Notes: a model not told the origin generated them from the letters alone. A stretch of 34,586 nucleotides of DNA from Gemmatimonas phototrophica (GCA_945870175.1 CAMBRJ010000003.1:1-34586); one strand, 5' to 3'; numbered from the stretch's first letter, positions 1 to 9,408 are shown. Translations and numbers: made by a program.

Positions 1-60
1 CAGATGATCGCCGTCGCGTACCCAGGCAAAGCGCGGCGGGGATTGGGGGTCGAATCGCAT
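1..60 (-). CDS. Possible 5' end of a minus-strand gene leaving the window
   Basis: An ATG at 60 on the minus strand opens a frame of 20 codons that stays open to the window edge (begins MRFDPQSPPR). No ribosome-binding site is obvious before it. The plus strand is also open over the same bases, ending at a TGA near 64-66, so a plus-strand C-terminus is an equal alternative. Twenty codons are too few to assign a family. Confidence 0.25.
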   Translation of the reverse strand, partial: MRFDPQSPPRFAWVRDGDHL

Positions 61-144
61 AGCTGAGGCGGGCGTTCGGGGGGATCGGAAACCAGCTTAA
101 GTCTCGTGCGCGATGGCGGGTTCCTGAGCTCCGGCGAGTTCCGG

Positions 145-260
145 AACAGCCTGAACACGGAAATGGCGGAAAGGCACCGAACAGCACAGATAAGCAAAGC
201 GCGCTTTTACCGTATCAGTGTTCTTTCAGTGTCTTCCGCGATCTCCGTGTTCTGGCTGTT
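145..260. repeat. 116-bp palindromic repeat element, copy 1
   Basis: The core is two 46-nt arms (150-195 and 210-255) around a 14-nt centre (196-209). Another 5 nt on each side (AACAG on the left, CTGTT on the right) extends the symmetry to 145-260. The arms carry AACACGG on the left and CCGTGTTCTGG on the right. Copy 2 at 7377-7492 has the same 46+14+46 layout. This copy's arms have more mismatches, so it looks like the older one. The right flank (256-270) is a degraded reverse complement of the CAACAG-type tail found left of copy 2, so the two copies appear to lie in opposite orientation. It ends 69 nt before the DUF2911 start. It could be a REP/MITE-like element or the source of a strong RNA hairpin. 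Confidence 0.8.
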
Positions 261-329
261 CGTTGTTGCCGTGACCCCGTCCGTCGCATATTTCCCGGTG
301 AGCACCCTTCCCCCCGATCAGCCCCACCC

Positions 330-1490
330 ATGCGCCTTTTCGTCACTATCCTCGCCACCGGCACCGCGCTCCTCGCTGCGACGTCGGCATCGGCATCAGC
401 CCAGCAAGCCTCGCTCGTGTACCGGCTCGGCAAAGACACCGTGGCCATCGAGCAGTACACGCGCACAGCCACCGGCATGACCGGCGAGATGGTGCAGCGC
501 TCGGGGGCCGCCGTGGCGCGCTATCAATACACGATCACGCTGGCCAAGAACGGGCGCCCCGCGACGGCGTCGATCAAGCGCCTGAACGCCGACGGTTCGC
601 TGCCGCCGAACACGCCCAGCGACACACGCTTCACCGTGACCGCCGACTCTATCGTGCGCGAAGCGGTGTTCGCCGACAGCACGCCGCGACGGGCGTTCGC
701 GGCCAAGCAGGCGATGATCAACTTCCCCACGTTCATCTACGGCCCCACGGAATTGCTCGCCGCCCTCGCCAAGACGAAGGCGCCCGTCGATTCCCTTCCC
801 GCCCTCGGCCTCACCGGCAACCTCGGCGTCACCGGCATCACAACCGCCGGCGGCGACAGCGTTCGCCTGCGCGGTGGCGCCTACGCGATGATCCTGCGCT
901 TCGATGCGAACCAGCGCCTCCAATCGGTAGACGGAGCGCTCACCACCAACAAGTCCGTTGGTACGCGCGGCGCCGGCAGCCTCGACATCGCCGCCATCGC
1001 GAAGAACATGAAGCCCACCGGCACGCTGTCGCTGCGCGAAACCGCACGCGGTGCGTTCGGACAGGGTGGCATGGTGATCGTCGACTACGGCCGTCCGTCC
1101 GTGCGCGACCGTACCGTGTGGGGCGGCACGCTGGTGCCGTTCGATACCGTGTGGCGCACCGGTGCCAACGATGCCACGCACCTGTTCACGTCGCGCACAC
1201 TCACCATGGGTGATGTCGTCGTGCCGCCGGGAGCGTACACGTTGTTCGTGCAGCACACGCGCATGGGCACGTGGCTCCTCGTGAACAAACAGGTGGGACA
1301 GTGGGGCACGATCTACTCCGCGGCCAACGATCTCGGACGCGTACCGATGCAGATGAGTGCCACGCCCAGTCACGTGGAAGAGTTCACGATCGTGGTGCGC
1401 TCGATCAACCCCACGCGCGGCGCGATCGAGATGTCGTGGGGGCCGAGCATGGTGAGTGCGCCCTTCACCGCCACGGCGGTGCGGCCGTGA
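330..1490 (+). CDS. Exported DUF2911 domain protein
   Basis: This 386-aa protein starts with a clear signal peptide (MRLFVTILATGTALLAA, likely cleaved after ASAQQ), so it should act in the periplasm or beyond. Residues of about 250-345 match DUF2911: a VDYGRPSVRDR stretch, then VWRTGANDATH, then PPGAYTLFV and WG.IYSA. DUF2911 is widespread in exported proteins of Gemmatimonadota and Bacteroidota and has no established activity. The first 230 residues are a beta-rich region I do not recognise. The ATG at 330 is the only start that keeps the whole signal peptide. The stop overlaps the GTG of the glutathione peroxidase gene (GTGA), so the two are probably translated together. A palindromic repeat lies just upstream. 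Confidence 0.85.
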   Translation: MRLFVTILATGTALLAATSASASAQQASLVYRLGKDTVAIEQYTRTATGMTGEMVQRSGAAVARYQYTITLAKNGRPATASIKRLNADGSLPPNTPSDTRFTVTADSIVREAVFADSTPRRAFAAKQAMINFPTFIYGPTELLAALAKTKAPVDSLPALGLTGNLGVTGITTAGGDSVRLRGGAYAMILRFDANQRLQSVDGALTTNKSVGTRGAGSLDIAAIAKNMKPTGTLSLRETARGAFGQGGMVIVDYGRPSVRDRTVWGGTLVPFDTVWRTGANDATHLFTSRTLTMGDVVVPPGAYTLFVQHTRMGTWLLVNKQVGQWGTIYSAANDLGRVPMQMSATPSHVEEFTIVVRSINPTRGAIEMSWGPSMVSAPFTATAVRP

Positions 1491-1984
1491 GCACGCTGTC
1501 GGATTTCGCCGTCACGTCGGTGCAGGGCGACGCGATGCCGCTGTCGTCGCTCGCCGGCGGCGTCACGCTGGTGGTGAACGTGGCCAGTCAGTGCGGACTC
1601 ACGCCGCAGTACGCCGGACTCGAAGCACTGTATCGCAGCTACCGCGACCAAGGGCTCACGGTGCTCGGCTGTCCGTGCAATCAGTTCGGCGGGCAGGAGC
1701 CGGGCACGGAAGACAGCATCGTGCAATTCTGCAGCACCAAGTTCGACGTCACCTTTCCGCTCACGTCGAAGCTCAACGTGAATGGCGACGACGCCGACGC
1801 GCTCTGGCAGTGGATGAAGAGCGAGAAGCCCGGCCTGTTGGGCACCACGTCGGTCAAGTGGAACTTCACCAAGTTCCTGATCGGTCGCGATGGTCAGGTC
1901 ATCAAGCGTTTCGATCCCACCACGGTGCCGAGCGACATGATTCCGGATATCGAGCGTGCGCTGGCTGCTACCAGTGCGCCATAA
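1487..1984 (+). CDS. Glutathione peroxidase family protein (Cys type)
   Basis: The 165-aa protein reduces hydroperoxides with a catalytic cysteine. The family signature is complete: NVASQCG with peroxidatic Cys36, the [10 protein letters not shown] block holding the conserved Gln, and KWNFTKFL with the conserved Trp. Cys81 in the QFCSTKF segment sits where thioredoxin-dependent members carry the resolving cysteine, so thioredoxin rather than glutathione is the likelier reductant (inference from family knowledge). I chose the GTG at 1487 because it gives the usual family length and forms a GTGA overlap with the DUF2911 stop; a longer frame from 1271 only reads back through the upstream gene. 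No signal peptide, so cytoplasmic. The last 17 bp overlap the 3' end of the convergent lactate permease gene. Confidence 0.93.
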   Translation: MSTLSDFAVTSVQGDAMPLSSLAGGVTLVVNVASQCGLTPQYAGLEALYRSYRDQGLTVLGCPCNQFGGQEPGTEDSIVQFCSTKFDVTFPLTSKLNVNGDDADALWQWMKSEKPGLLGTTSVKWNFTKFLIGRDGQVIKRFDPTTVPSDMIPDIERALAATSAP

Positions 1985-3584
1985 CGAAGATCTCGACGCC
2001 CACCAGGCACGCCAGCGCGAGACTGTGCCAGAACACGTAGCGCAGGATATCGCCCACCTGACCGTGCTGCCCCGTGGCCACGCCGGCCACGACGATGCTC
2101 TGGGCGTCGATCATCTTTCCCATCACGCCCCCTGAGCTGTTCGCGGCGGCGGCCAGCAGCGGCGAGACGCCGACCTGCTGGGCCGAGATCTGCTGCAGGT
2201 TGCCGAACAACACGTTGCTGGAGGTGTCGCTGCCGGTGAGTGCCACCCCCAGCCACCCCAGCAACGGCGAGAAGAAGGCGAACAGCACCCCCGTGCGCGC
2301 GAACGCCAGCCCGATCGTGGCATCGAGCCCGCCGTAGCGCGTCACGAAGCCCAGGGCCATCATCGCGGCGATCGTGAGCAGCGACAATCGTACCTTGAGC
2401 AGCGTCTCCCAATACGTGCGCAGCAGCGCCCGCGGCCCCATTCCCAGCAGCGCGCCCGAGAGCACGCCGGTGAGCAGCAGCGCCGTCCCGCTGGCCGACA
2501 GCCAGTTGAGCGTGAAGATCGCGTCCTCCGCCTTCGCGATCGCCACCACCGGCGGCGTGCGCAGCACGGCCTGATGCAGGAACGGCACCGGGAACGTGAA
2601 CAGCGATTGCGCATTCAGCCACGCCTTCATGTCCGGCAGCCCCCACAGAAACAGCAGCACCGACAGGATGCCCCACGGCATCCACGCGCGCAGCACGTGG
2701 GCGGTGCGATGCGGCGTGGCATCCGCAGCAGCGCGCGGCGTCTCCCCCGGAAAGCGCCACACCGTGCGCGGGCGCCACACGCGCAGCAGCAGCAACAGCG
2801 ACGCGATCGACACCAGCGAGGCACTGATGTCCACCAGCGTGGGTCCGTAGTGCTGACTCACATAGAACTGCGTCGCCCCGAAGCTGACGCCGACCACCAG
2901 GCAGGCCGGCCACACCTCGCGGAGGGAACGCCATCCGGCCATCACCCAGATGAGCCAGAAGGGAATGAGGATCGCGAACAGCGGCAGTTGGCGCCCCACC
3001 ATGGCGCTCAGTTCGTTTACGGGTAACTGCGTCACGCCGGCGAGCGCGATGATCGGTGTGCCGAGCGCGCCGAACGCCACCGGCGCCGTATTGCCGATCA
3101 GCGACAGGCCGGCGGCCGGGAGCGGCTTGAAGCCCAGCCCGATCAGCATGGCGGCCGAGATGGCGACCGGTGTGCCGAAACCGGCCGCCCCCTCGACGAA
3201 TGCGCCGAAGCAGAACGCAATGAGCAACAGCTGAATGCGGCGGTCTTCGGCGATGGAGACCACTGAGTCGCGCACCACATCGAACATCCCCGTATGCACG
3301 GTGATGGCGAACACGAACAGCGCGTTCAGCACGATCCACCCGATCGGAAAGAGGCCGTACAGCGCGCCGTGAGTCACGGCCGCCAGCGCGAGCGGCGTAG
3401 GCATCCCCGCCACCAGCACGGCCACCGCCACCGCCGCCGCGAGCCCCGCCACCGCGGCCAGATGGGCGCGCACATGCCAGACACCCAGCAGCGCCAATAG
3501 CACGATCACCGGCACCGCCGCCACCAAGGCCGACGGAAGGAGGGTGCCTAGGGGGAGGTAGGACTGCGGCCATGGAGTCAGCAT
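1968..3584 (-). CDS. lctP: L-lactate permease (LctP family)
   Basis: A 538-aa inner-membrane transporter made almost entirely of hydrophobic segments, the usual size for LctP proteins, which import lactate and in some cases glycolate with protons. Typical blocks are visible: [17 protein letters not shown], then [20 protein letters not shown] in the first half, and [10 protein letters not shown] and [13 protein letters not shown] near the C-terminus. The ATG at 3584 starts a normal hydrophobic N-terminus. A longer reading from 3764 would add 60 Cys/Arg-rich residues that look non-coding. It stands alone: no lactate dehydrogenase genes or LldR-type regulator are in the window. It ends inside the last codons of the convergent peroxidase gene. 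The family is certain; the exact substrate is inferred. Confidence 0.92.
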   Translation of the reverse strand: MLTPWPQSYLPLGTLLPSALVAAVPVIVLLALLGVWHVRAHLAAVAGLAAAVAVAVLVAGMPTPLALAAVTHGALYGLFPIGWIVLNALFVFAITVHTGMFDVVRDSVVSIAEDRRIQLLLIAFCFGAFVEGAAGFGTPVAISAAMLIGLGFKPLPAAGLSLIGNTAPVAFGALGTPIIALAGVTQLPVNELSAMVGRQLPLFAILIPFWLIWVMAGWRSLREVWPACLVVGVSFGATQFYVSQHYGPTLVDISASLVSIASLLLLLRVWRPRTVWRFPGETPRAAADATPHRTAHVLRAWMPWGILSVLLFLWGLPDMKAWLNAQSLFTFPVPFLHQAVLRTPPVVAIAKAEDAIFTLNWLSASGTALLLTGVLSGALLGMGPRALLRTYWETLLKVRLSLLTIAAMMALGFVTRYGGLDATIGLAFARTGVLFAFFSPLLGWLGVALTGSDTSSNVLFGNLQQISAQQVGVSPLLAAAANSSGGVMGKMIDAQSIVVAGVATGQHGQVGDILRYVFWHSLALACLVGVEIFVMAHW

Positions 3585-3705
3585 GCCGCCAATGTGGGGC
3601 GTGGCGGCGCTGCTGTCCAAGGATCTCACCAACCGCGTCGCGTTTTGCCCATGATCAACACACCGACCGACGTGATGCGCGGCGCGAACGGCGAAGCGGT
3701 CGGCG

Positions 3706-4464
3706 TCACCTCGCCACGCGCAGGAGGCGCCGCACCACGAACAACAGCACCGCCCCCGCCACATTCACCGCCACCGACAGTTGCAGGGCACGCGCCAGCG
3801 CGTCACTGGCGCGCGCGAGCCCGGCCGCGGCCCGGTGCAGCATCGGCGCCGCGTGTGTTGGCCACACCGTGAGCCACACCGTGGGCGCGATCTGCGACAG
3901 CACCCACCACAGCGCCAGCGACAGCAACAACAGCGTCCCGAGCCAGGTGCCCAGCGTGAGCACCCCACGCCACGTGCCGCGCACGTCGGACGCGCTCAGG
4001 TGCATCGACCCGCCCACCGACAAGCTCACGTAGGCGAACAGCACCCAGCGCCACAGCGGGACCGCGGTCAGGCCGGCCAGGTCGGTCAGGCGCACCACAG
4101 GTGCCTCGAGCAGCAGCCGCGCCGCGATCAGGAGCACGGCCGCGCCGGCAAGCAGCGGCGCGATGCCGATCACGATGGTGCCCACGCGCTGATACGCGCT
4201 GGACGTGTCGTACGAGTGCTCCACCGAGCCGAGTGCCCCATCGGTGGCCTGTGGATCGAACCATTTCACGCGATCCACGCGATGGCGGAAGAGCAGGCAG
4301 GCGATCACGTGACTGCCTTCGTGCACGACCGTGCCCGGCAGCCCGAACAGGTACAGCTGCAGGCGACGGCCGAACAGCTGCGACGACTGCCGCGCCAGGA
4401 ACTGCGCCGACCAGTGCATGGCAGCGAGCAGAATGACCGGGGCGAGGAGGGGGGCTGCGGGCAA
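3706..4464 (-). CDS. Membrane protein with HEGSH zinc-metalloprotease motif (M50-like)
   Basis: A 252-aa protein with roughly five hydrophobic segments. An HExxH motif (His48, Glu49, His52, as VVHEGSH) lies at the start of a hydrophobic stretch, as in site-2-protease-like (M50) enzymes that cut within membranes. A later [10 protein letters not shown] segment could supply the third zinc ligand (Asp), which resembles small M50-like proteins of other bacteria. The start is uncertain: TTG at 4464 is the only conventional start codon before the first membrane segment, the frame is open back to 4617 without ATG or GTG, and an internal ATG at 4419 would cut into that segment. A 38-aa frame (4487-4603) just upstream in another phase may be a displaced N-terminus. 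Function unproven. Confidence 0.7.
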   Translation of the reverse strand: MPAAPLLAPVILLAAMHWSAQFLARQSSQLFGRRLQLYLFGLPGTVVHEGSHVIACLLFRHRVDRVKWFDPQATDGALGSVEHSYDTSSAYQRVGTIVIGIAPLLAGAAVLLIAARLLLEAPVVRLTDLAGLTAVPLWRWVLFAYVSLSVGGSMHLSASDVRGTWRGVLTLGTWLGTLLLLSLALWWVLSQIAPTVWLTVWPTHAAPMLHRAAAGLARASDALARALQLSVAVNVAGAVLLFVVRRLLRVAR

Positions 4465-4759
4465 TGGCGTGCCGTCGATCAGGACCTCATCGCGCGCTGG
4501 TCCGAAGCGGGTCCGAAGTCGCCGCCGTCCAACAGCGCTCGTCGGATGACACGATGTCTCCGTGCCGGACGATCGTGTCGCGCAGGAATCCCATGGGAGA
4601 CATCGGCGATGTGTTCACGAGCGGCGTATCTGAAGGCGGCGGCGTTGTCATCAAAATGCTCGGAATCGCGAGGGTGGTCAGCTCAGCCTAACGATAGCCA
4701 GAATGAAGCGAGTTCGCCCCCTGCCGCCCCCCATCCCCCAACCCGCTAGCTTTCCCCAG
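4465..4759. other. 295-bp divergent intergenic region
   Basis: This separates the minus-strand HEGSH protein from the plus-strand Ada-like gene and should carry both promoters. I see no convincing -35/-10 pair or ribosome-binding site. It holds a 38-aa minus-strand frame at 4487-4603 (starts MSPMGFLRDT), one phase away from the HEGSH frame. That frame could be a short gene, a leader, or a frame-shifted N-terminus of the metalloprotease; I cannot tell which. Confidence 0.4.
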
Positions 4760-5044
4760 ATGGAAACGGAAAAACTCTACACGCTGATCGGACCCGACGG
4801 CTCGCGCGTCACCGGCACCACCAAAGGCACGATTGGCGGCTATCGCAAGGAACGCCGCTACGGCCGCCTCGACTGCAAGCTCGCCCGCCGGGCGCTGGCC
4901 AATGGCGCGCTGTACGCGCAGCAGCGGGTGTTCTTCGCCGACGAAGCCGCCGCGGTCGCTGCCGGATACCATCCGTGCTCGGTGTGCATGCCGGTGGAGT
5001 ACAAGGCGTGGAGAGCGGCTGGAGGCCATGCGGCCCGTCCGTAG
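4760..5044 (+). CDS. Small Ada-like metal-binding domain protein
   Basis: A 94-aa protein resembling the N-terminal zinc domain of the Ada DNA-repair protein, standing alone without DNA-binding or methyltransferase domains. The best match is residues 58-76, FFADEAAAVAAGYHPCSVC, which parallels the Ada block holding the second Cys pair (here Cys73 and Cys76). The first Ada pair, normally Cys-x3-Cys and including the methyl-accepting Cys, is reduced to one cysteine (Cys39 in RLDCKLARR). Methyl transfer as in Ada is therefore not assured; the protein may only bind zinc or DNA. I chose the ATG at 4760: the extra 19 residues from 4703 are Pro-rich and look untranslated. The next gene is in the same direction but encodes an unrelated exported protein. 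Confidence 0.75.
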   Translation: METEKLYTLIGPDGSRVTGTTKGTIGGYRKERRYGRLDCKLARRALANGALYAQQRVFFADEAAAVAAGYHPCSVCMPVEYKAWRAAGGHAARP

Positions 5045-5107
5045 TGCCCATCGGCGCCCGTAGCCTGTAATCGCAGCACCTGCCCCACCCGCCGCGTAGT
5101 GTCGAGT

Positions 5108-7345
5108 ATGCCTCACCACTCGACGCCGCGGCGTTTTTCGTGTCTGTCACTTGCCGCCGGGCTGCTGCTGGCCGCCCCCTCCGCTGGCGCCCAGGGCCCT
5201 GCCCTTGACCGCGCGGCCGTGCCGGTCAATCCGGAAACGGTCGCCCGACCGTCATTCCGCGCCGCGCGCGCGACGGCCCCCATTGTGGTAGACGGCACGC
5301 TCGATGACGCCGCCTGGGCCGCCGCCCCCGTGCTCACCGACTTCGTGCAGCAGCTGCCGAGCACCGGCTATCCGGCGCGCTTCCGCACCGAGGTGCGAGT
5401 GCTGTACGACGCCACCAATCTCTACGTCGCCAGCGTCAACTACGACCCGGAGCCGGAGAAGGCGATCACGGTGGGGCTCGAGCGCGACTTCGTCTCGTCG
5501 AATAGCGACATCTTCGGCGTGGTGTTCGACACCTTCAACGACAAACGCAACTCCTTCCTGTTCCTCATCAACCCGAAGGGTGCGGTGCGCGACGAGCAGA
5601 CGTTCAATGACTCGCGCAACATCGTCGAAGCGTGGGACGGCATCTCCACCGTGCGCACGGTGCAACGCGACTCGAGCTGGACGCTCGAAATGCGGATCCC
5701 GCTCAAGACGCTGCGTTTCGATGCCACGCGCGATCCGCAGACGTGGGGGATCAACTTTATCCGTCGTGTGCGTCGCGTGAACGAAACGTCGTACTGGGCG
5801 CCCCTCGAGCGGCAGTATCGCGTGCATCGCATGTCGAAGGCCGGCACGATGGAAGGCATCACGGGGCTCAAGCAGGGGCGTAATCTGCAGATCAAGCCGT
5901 ACGCGCTGGCGCGCAACTCGGCCGGCGCGCAAGTGCCCAGCAGTCTGCTGGGCAGCAAGGCCGACATCGGCGGTGATCTCAAGTACGGCGTCACGCCGTC
6001 GCTCACGCTCGACCTCACGGCCAACACCGACTTCTCGCAGGTCGAAGTGGATCAGCAGGTCGTGAACCTCACGCGCTTCGGCATTCTCTTCCCCGAACGC
6101 CGCGAGTTCTTCATCGAGAACTCCGGCTCGTTCACCTTGGGTGACGTGGCCGAACGCAATTACCGGATGGGCGCGTCGCTGAGTGATTTCACGTTGTTCA
6201 ACTCACGCCAGATCGGGCTCACGAAAGACGGTCTGCCCATTCCCATTGCCGGCGGCGGTCGTCTCACCGGCCGCGTGGGTGGATGGGAAGTGGGACTGCT
6301 CGATATGCAAACGCAACGCGCGGGCACCACACCGACCGAGAACTTCGCCGTGGCGCGTGTGCGCCGAAATATCTTCGGCAACTCGGACATTGGACTACTC
6401 GCCGCCAATCGTCAGGCCACCGACAGCAGTGGCACCTACAATCGCTCGTATGGCGTCGACGCCAACATCCGTCTGCTGGGCAATCTGATCATCAACTCGT
6501 ACGTCGCGGTGAGCGATGCCGACACCGCCAGCTCCAACGGCACCGCCGGACGCGTATCGGCGGCGTATCGCGGCAAACTCTGGAACAGCTCGGCGATGTA
6601 CAAGCGCGTGTCGGATCACTTCGATCCCGGCATCGGCTTCGTGAACCGCCGCGGCTTCCAGCAGACGTATGCCACCACCGGCATTCACGCGCGGCCGAAG
6701 CTGAAGGGGATTCAGGAGCTCAATCCGTACGTCGAGGTGGACCTGTACACCGATCTCGATGGCAGCGCGCAGTCGCATCAGATCACAGCCGCACTGGACG
6801 TCTTCTTTCAGCCCGATGGTGAACTCAAGCTCCAAGTGAATGACTGGTTCGATCGCCTCGATCGCACCTTCACGCCGTTCCCGGGCCGGTCTATCCCGGT
6901 GGGCCGCTACAATTTCCGAAACGCCAAAGCCACCTACACCTCCACCCAGCGCTATCCGGTGTACGGCAACGCCGGCGTGCAGGTCGGGGACTTCTACAAC
7001 GGCACCAACACCACGCTGAGCGGCGGACTCACCTGGCGCCCGCGCTACGACATCAGCTTCGAGGGCACGTATCAGCACAACGATGTGTCGCTGCCCAGCG
7101 GCGCTTTTGCCGCCGACCTCGCCGGCGTGCGCGTGAAGTACGCGTACTCCACCACGCTCTTCGGCAGTACGTTCGTGCAGTACAACACGCAGTCACGCAG
7201 CTTCGTGACCAACGCACGGCTGGCCTGGCGCTATGCGCCGCTCAGCGATGTGTTCCTCGTGTATACGGAACGGCAAAATTCGTTCACGAACGTGCGCAAC
7301 GAGCGGTCGGTCGCGATCAAGGTCACGCGGATGGTGGCGTTTTAG
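5108..7345 (+). CDS. Exported CBM9-like / DUF5916 outer-membrane protein
   Basis: A 745-aa protein with a signal peptide ending near AGAQG. Residues of about 50-220 form a carbohydrate-binding-module-9-like domain (PIVVDGTLDDAAWAAA, then VRVLYDATNLYVA, later SWTLEMRIPLKTLRF). The rest fits DUF5916: NTDFSQVEVDQQVVNLTRF followed by LFPERREFFIEN, then many amphipathic beta strands ending in Phe (VTRMVAF), as expected for an outer-membrane beta-barrel. The ligand and reaction are unknown; family context suggests glycan- or peptide-related surface binding. GTG at 5099 is an alternative start that adds three residues; I prefer the ATG at 5108. Downstream come the hexamer repeat and palindromic element copy 2. 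Confidence 0.88.
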   Translation: MPHHSTPRRFSCLSLAAGLLLAAPSAGAQGPALDRAAVPVNPETVARPSFRAARATAPIVVDGTLDDAAWAAAPVLTDFVQQLPSTGYPARFRTEVRVLYDATNLYVASVNYDPEPEKAITVGLERDFVSSNSDIFGVVFDTFNDKRNSFLFLINPKGAVRDEQTFNDSRNIVEAWDGISTVRTVQRDSSWTLEMRIPLKTLRFDATRDPQTWGINFIRRVRRVNETSYWAPLERQYRVHRMSKAGTMEGITGLKQGRNLQIKPYALARNSAGAQVPSSLLGSKADIGGDLKYGVTPSLTLDLTANTDFSQVEVDQQVVNLTRFGILFPERREFFIENSGSFTLGDVAERNYRMGASLSDFTLFNSRQIGLTKDGLPIPIAGGGRLTGRVGGWEVGLLDMQTQRAGTTPTENFAVARVRRNIFGNSDIGLLAANRQATDSSGTYNRSYGVDANIRLLGNLIINSYVAVSDADTASSNGTAGRVSAAYRGKLWNSSAMYKRVSDHFDPGIGFVNRRGFQQTYATTGIHARPKLKGIQELNPYVEVDLYTDLDGSAQSHQITAALDVFFQPDGELKLQVNDWFDRLDRTFTPFPGRSIPVGRYNFRNAKATYTSTQRYPVYGNAGVQVGDFYNGTNTTLSGGLTWRPRYDISFEGTYQHNDVSLPSGAFAADLAGVRVKYAYSTTLFGSTFVQYNTQSRSFVTNARLAWRYAPLSDVFLVYTERQNSFTNVRNERSVAIKVTRMVAF

Positions 7346-7351
7346 TGGCAT

Positions 7352-7492
<141 letters not shown>

Positions 7493-7551
7493 AGCGATCT
7501 AGCCCATAGGCGGGTCGCGTGCGAGAAATCGATCCAGGCGTAGATTGGGAC

Positions 7552-9291
7552 ATGCCTTTCTTCAGCCTTCGCCCCGTTCGGGGCCACGTTGCCGTGACCG
7601 CCGCCGTGACCGCCGCGCTGATGGCCCTGCTCGTGGTGCCGCAGCCCCTGCTTCACGCGCAGTCGGCCTCGCCGAGCCGTAGCTATCCGCAGCTGCTGTC
7701 GCTGTTCACCGAATGGCGCACCTTCGAGGAGCCGCCGCGCCGCGACGGGATTCCCGATTACACCCCGCCCACCAACGCGCGCCGGCTCACCGCCCTCCGC
7801 GCCTTGCAGGCGAAGCTGCGCGCCATCGATACCACCGGCTGGCGCGTGCCGGAGCAGGTGGACTGGCACCTGGTGCGGGCCGAAATGAATGGCATGCAGT
7901 ATCACCTCACCGTGCTGACGCCGTTTTCGCGCGACCCGGCGTACTACGCCTCCGTGCGCACCGAGGAAAGCGATACGCCGGCCGAGGAGGGCCCCATGAT
8001 TCATGGTGCCGTCCGCTTGTGGCGGTATCCGGTGTGGCCGCGAACCGTGCTCGATCGGTCGCGTGCCCTCAACGCCGACGAATCACGCCGCCTCACGGCG
8101 CAGTTGAACACGATCCCCCCGTTGCTACGCCAGGCGCGGGTGAATCTGGCCAATGGCAACGCCAAGGACCTGTGGGTGGGCGCCGTCAAGACGTTCGACG
8201 AACAGCACGACGCGCTCGGCACACTGGCCACGTTGGTGGGCACCGCCAATCCGAACGACAGCGCGCTCAAGGCCGCGATTGCCGGCGCGGCAAGTGCCAC
8301 CGAATCGTTTACCGGCTGGCTCCGCACCGAAGCGCCAAAGAAGACGGGCAAGTCTGGCATCGGCACAACGCAGTACACGTGGTTCTTGAAGAACGTGCTG
8401 CTGGTGCCGCTGTCGTGGGAGGAGGAAGTCACGATCACGCGTCGCGAACTCGCTCGCGCGCACGCGTCACTGCGCCTCGAGGAAACACGCAACGCCGCGC
8501 TGCCGCCCATGGCGGTGGCCAAGTCGGCCGCGCAGTTCGCGACGATGCAAGCCGAGGCCCTGCCGCGCTACATGCAGTTCTTCCGCGACAAAGGCATCGT
8601 GACGGTGGAACCGTGGATGGAGCGCGCCTTGCGCGAGCGCTTTCAGTCGTACTCGCCCGAGGCCACGCGCAATTTCTTCTCGCAGGCCACGCACCGCGAT
8701 CCACGTACGTTGTGGACGCACCTCTGGCATTGGTGGGACAACGGCCGGTTCCGCGAGCATCCGCACGCCAGCCCGATCCGTCGCACGCCGCTGCTGTACA
8801 ACGTGTGGATGAGCCGGGCCGAAGGGATGGCCACGTCGATGGAAGAGTGGATGATGCAGGCGGGCTTGTACGACCAATCGCCGCGCTCACGCGAGATCGT
8901 GTGGACCATGCTGGCGGCACGCGCCGCGCGCGGCCTTGGCAATCTTTACGCGCACGCCAACACACTCACTATGGCGGAGGCGGCCGACATGCACGTGCGC
9001 TGGACGCCGCGCGGGTGGATGCGTCGCGATCCGCTGCTGGGCTTCGAGCAACACCTCTACCTGCGTCAACCAGGCTACGGCGCCAGCTACGTCACGGGTG
9101 GACGACTCATGGAGGAGACGATGGCCGAGCGCGCGCGGCAGCTTGGTGATGCGTTCACCATGAAGCGCTTCTTCGATGAAGTGAACACGGTGGGGATGAT
9201 TCCCGTATCGCTGGTGTATTGGGAACTCACCGGCGACGACCGGATGGTGCGCGAACTCCGAAACGGGGGCGGGCCGCTGCCGTTTCGGTGA
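7552..9291 (+). CDS. Exported DUF885 family protein lacking the HExxPGHH motif
   Basis: A 579-aa protein with a signal peptide (hydrophobic core MALLVVPQPLL, cleavage after HAQS). The C-terminal half matches DUF885: SRAEGMATSMEEW corresponds to the family's EGWA...E block, followed by LTMAEAADM and GYGASYVTGG. Other family members are thought to be zinc-dependent peptidase-like proteins with an HExxPGHH motif before the EG block. Here that stretch reads RRTPLLYNVWMSRAEG with no HE pair, so catalysis as a typical member is doubtful. The ATG at 7552 is preferred over the GTG at 7519, which would add 11 charged residues before the signal peptide. It is one of three DUF885 proteins in this window. 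Confidence 0.82.
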   Translation: MPFFSLRPVRGHVAVTAAVTAALMALLVVPQPLLHAQSASPSRSYPQLLSLFTEWRTFEEPPRRDGIPDYTPPTNARRLTALRALQAKLRAIDTTGWRVPEQVDWHLVRAEMNGMQYHLTVLTPFSRDPAYYASVRTEESDTPAEEGPMIHGAVRLWRYPVWPRTVLDRSRALNADESRRLTAQLNTIPPLLRQARVNLANGNAKDLWVGAVKTFDEQHDALGTLATLVGTANPNDSALKAAIAGAASATESFTGWLRTEAPKKTGKSGIGTTQYTWFLKNVLLVPLSWEEEVTITRRELARAHASLRLEETRNAALPPMAVAKSAAQFATMQAEALPRYMQFFRDKGIVTVEPWMERALRERFQSYSPEATRNFFSQATHRDPRTLWTHLWHWWDNGRFREHPHASPIRRTPLLYNVWMSRAEGMATSMEEWMMQAGLYDQSPRSREIVWTMLAARAARGLGNLYAHANTLTMAEAADMHVRWTPRGWMRRDPLLGFEQHLYLRQPGYGASYVTGGRLMEETMAERARQLGDAFTMKRFFDEVNTVGMIPVSLVYWELTGDDRMVRELRNGGGPLPFR

Positions 9292-9304
9292 AGACGTCGG
9301 CTGC

Positions 9305-9333
9305 TTGCCGTTATTTTCGAGGCTGGTGATATT
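9305..9333 (+). promoter_or_regulatory. Possible sigma-70-like promoter of the hybrid kinase gene
   Basis: TTGCCG (9305-9310) and GATATT (9328-9333) are separated by 17 bp in the 117-bp gap before the kinase gene. The region is more AT-rich than its surroundings. The match is approximate and not supported by other evidence. Confidence 0.3.
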
Positions 9334-9408
9334 GTAGGGGTACGCGTGGCGCGACCGTTCGCGGGATCTGCCGATGTTCGACTTACACCGCAGCCTTGAC
9401 CGAAGACA

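Noticed and set aside
396-1373. Long antisense frame opposite the DUF2911 gene, as for 13904-15445, 18863-20572 and others
   Set aside because: Arg/His-rich translations in shadow phases of well-supported genes; expected in GC-rich DNA.
3585-3764. 60-residue N-terminal extension of the lactate permease
   Set aside because: Cys- and Arg-rich and unlike LctP proteins, whose membrane segment begins right after the ATG at 3584.
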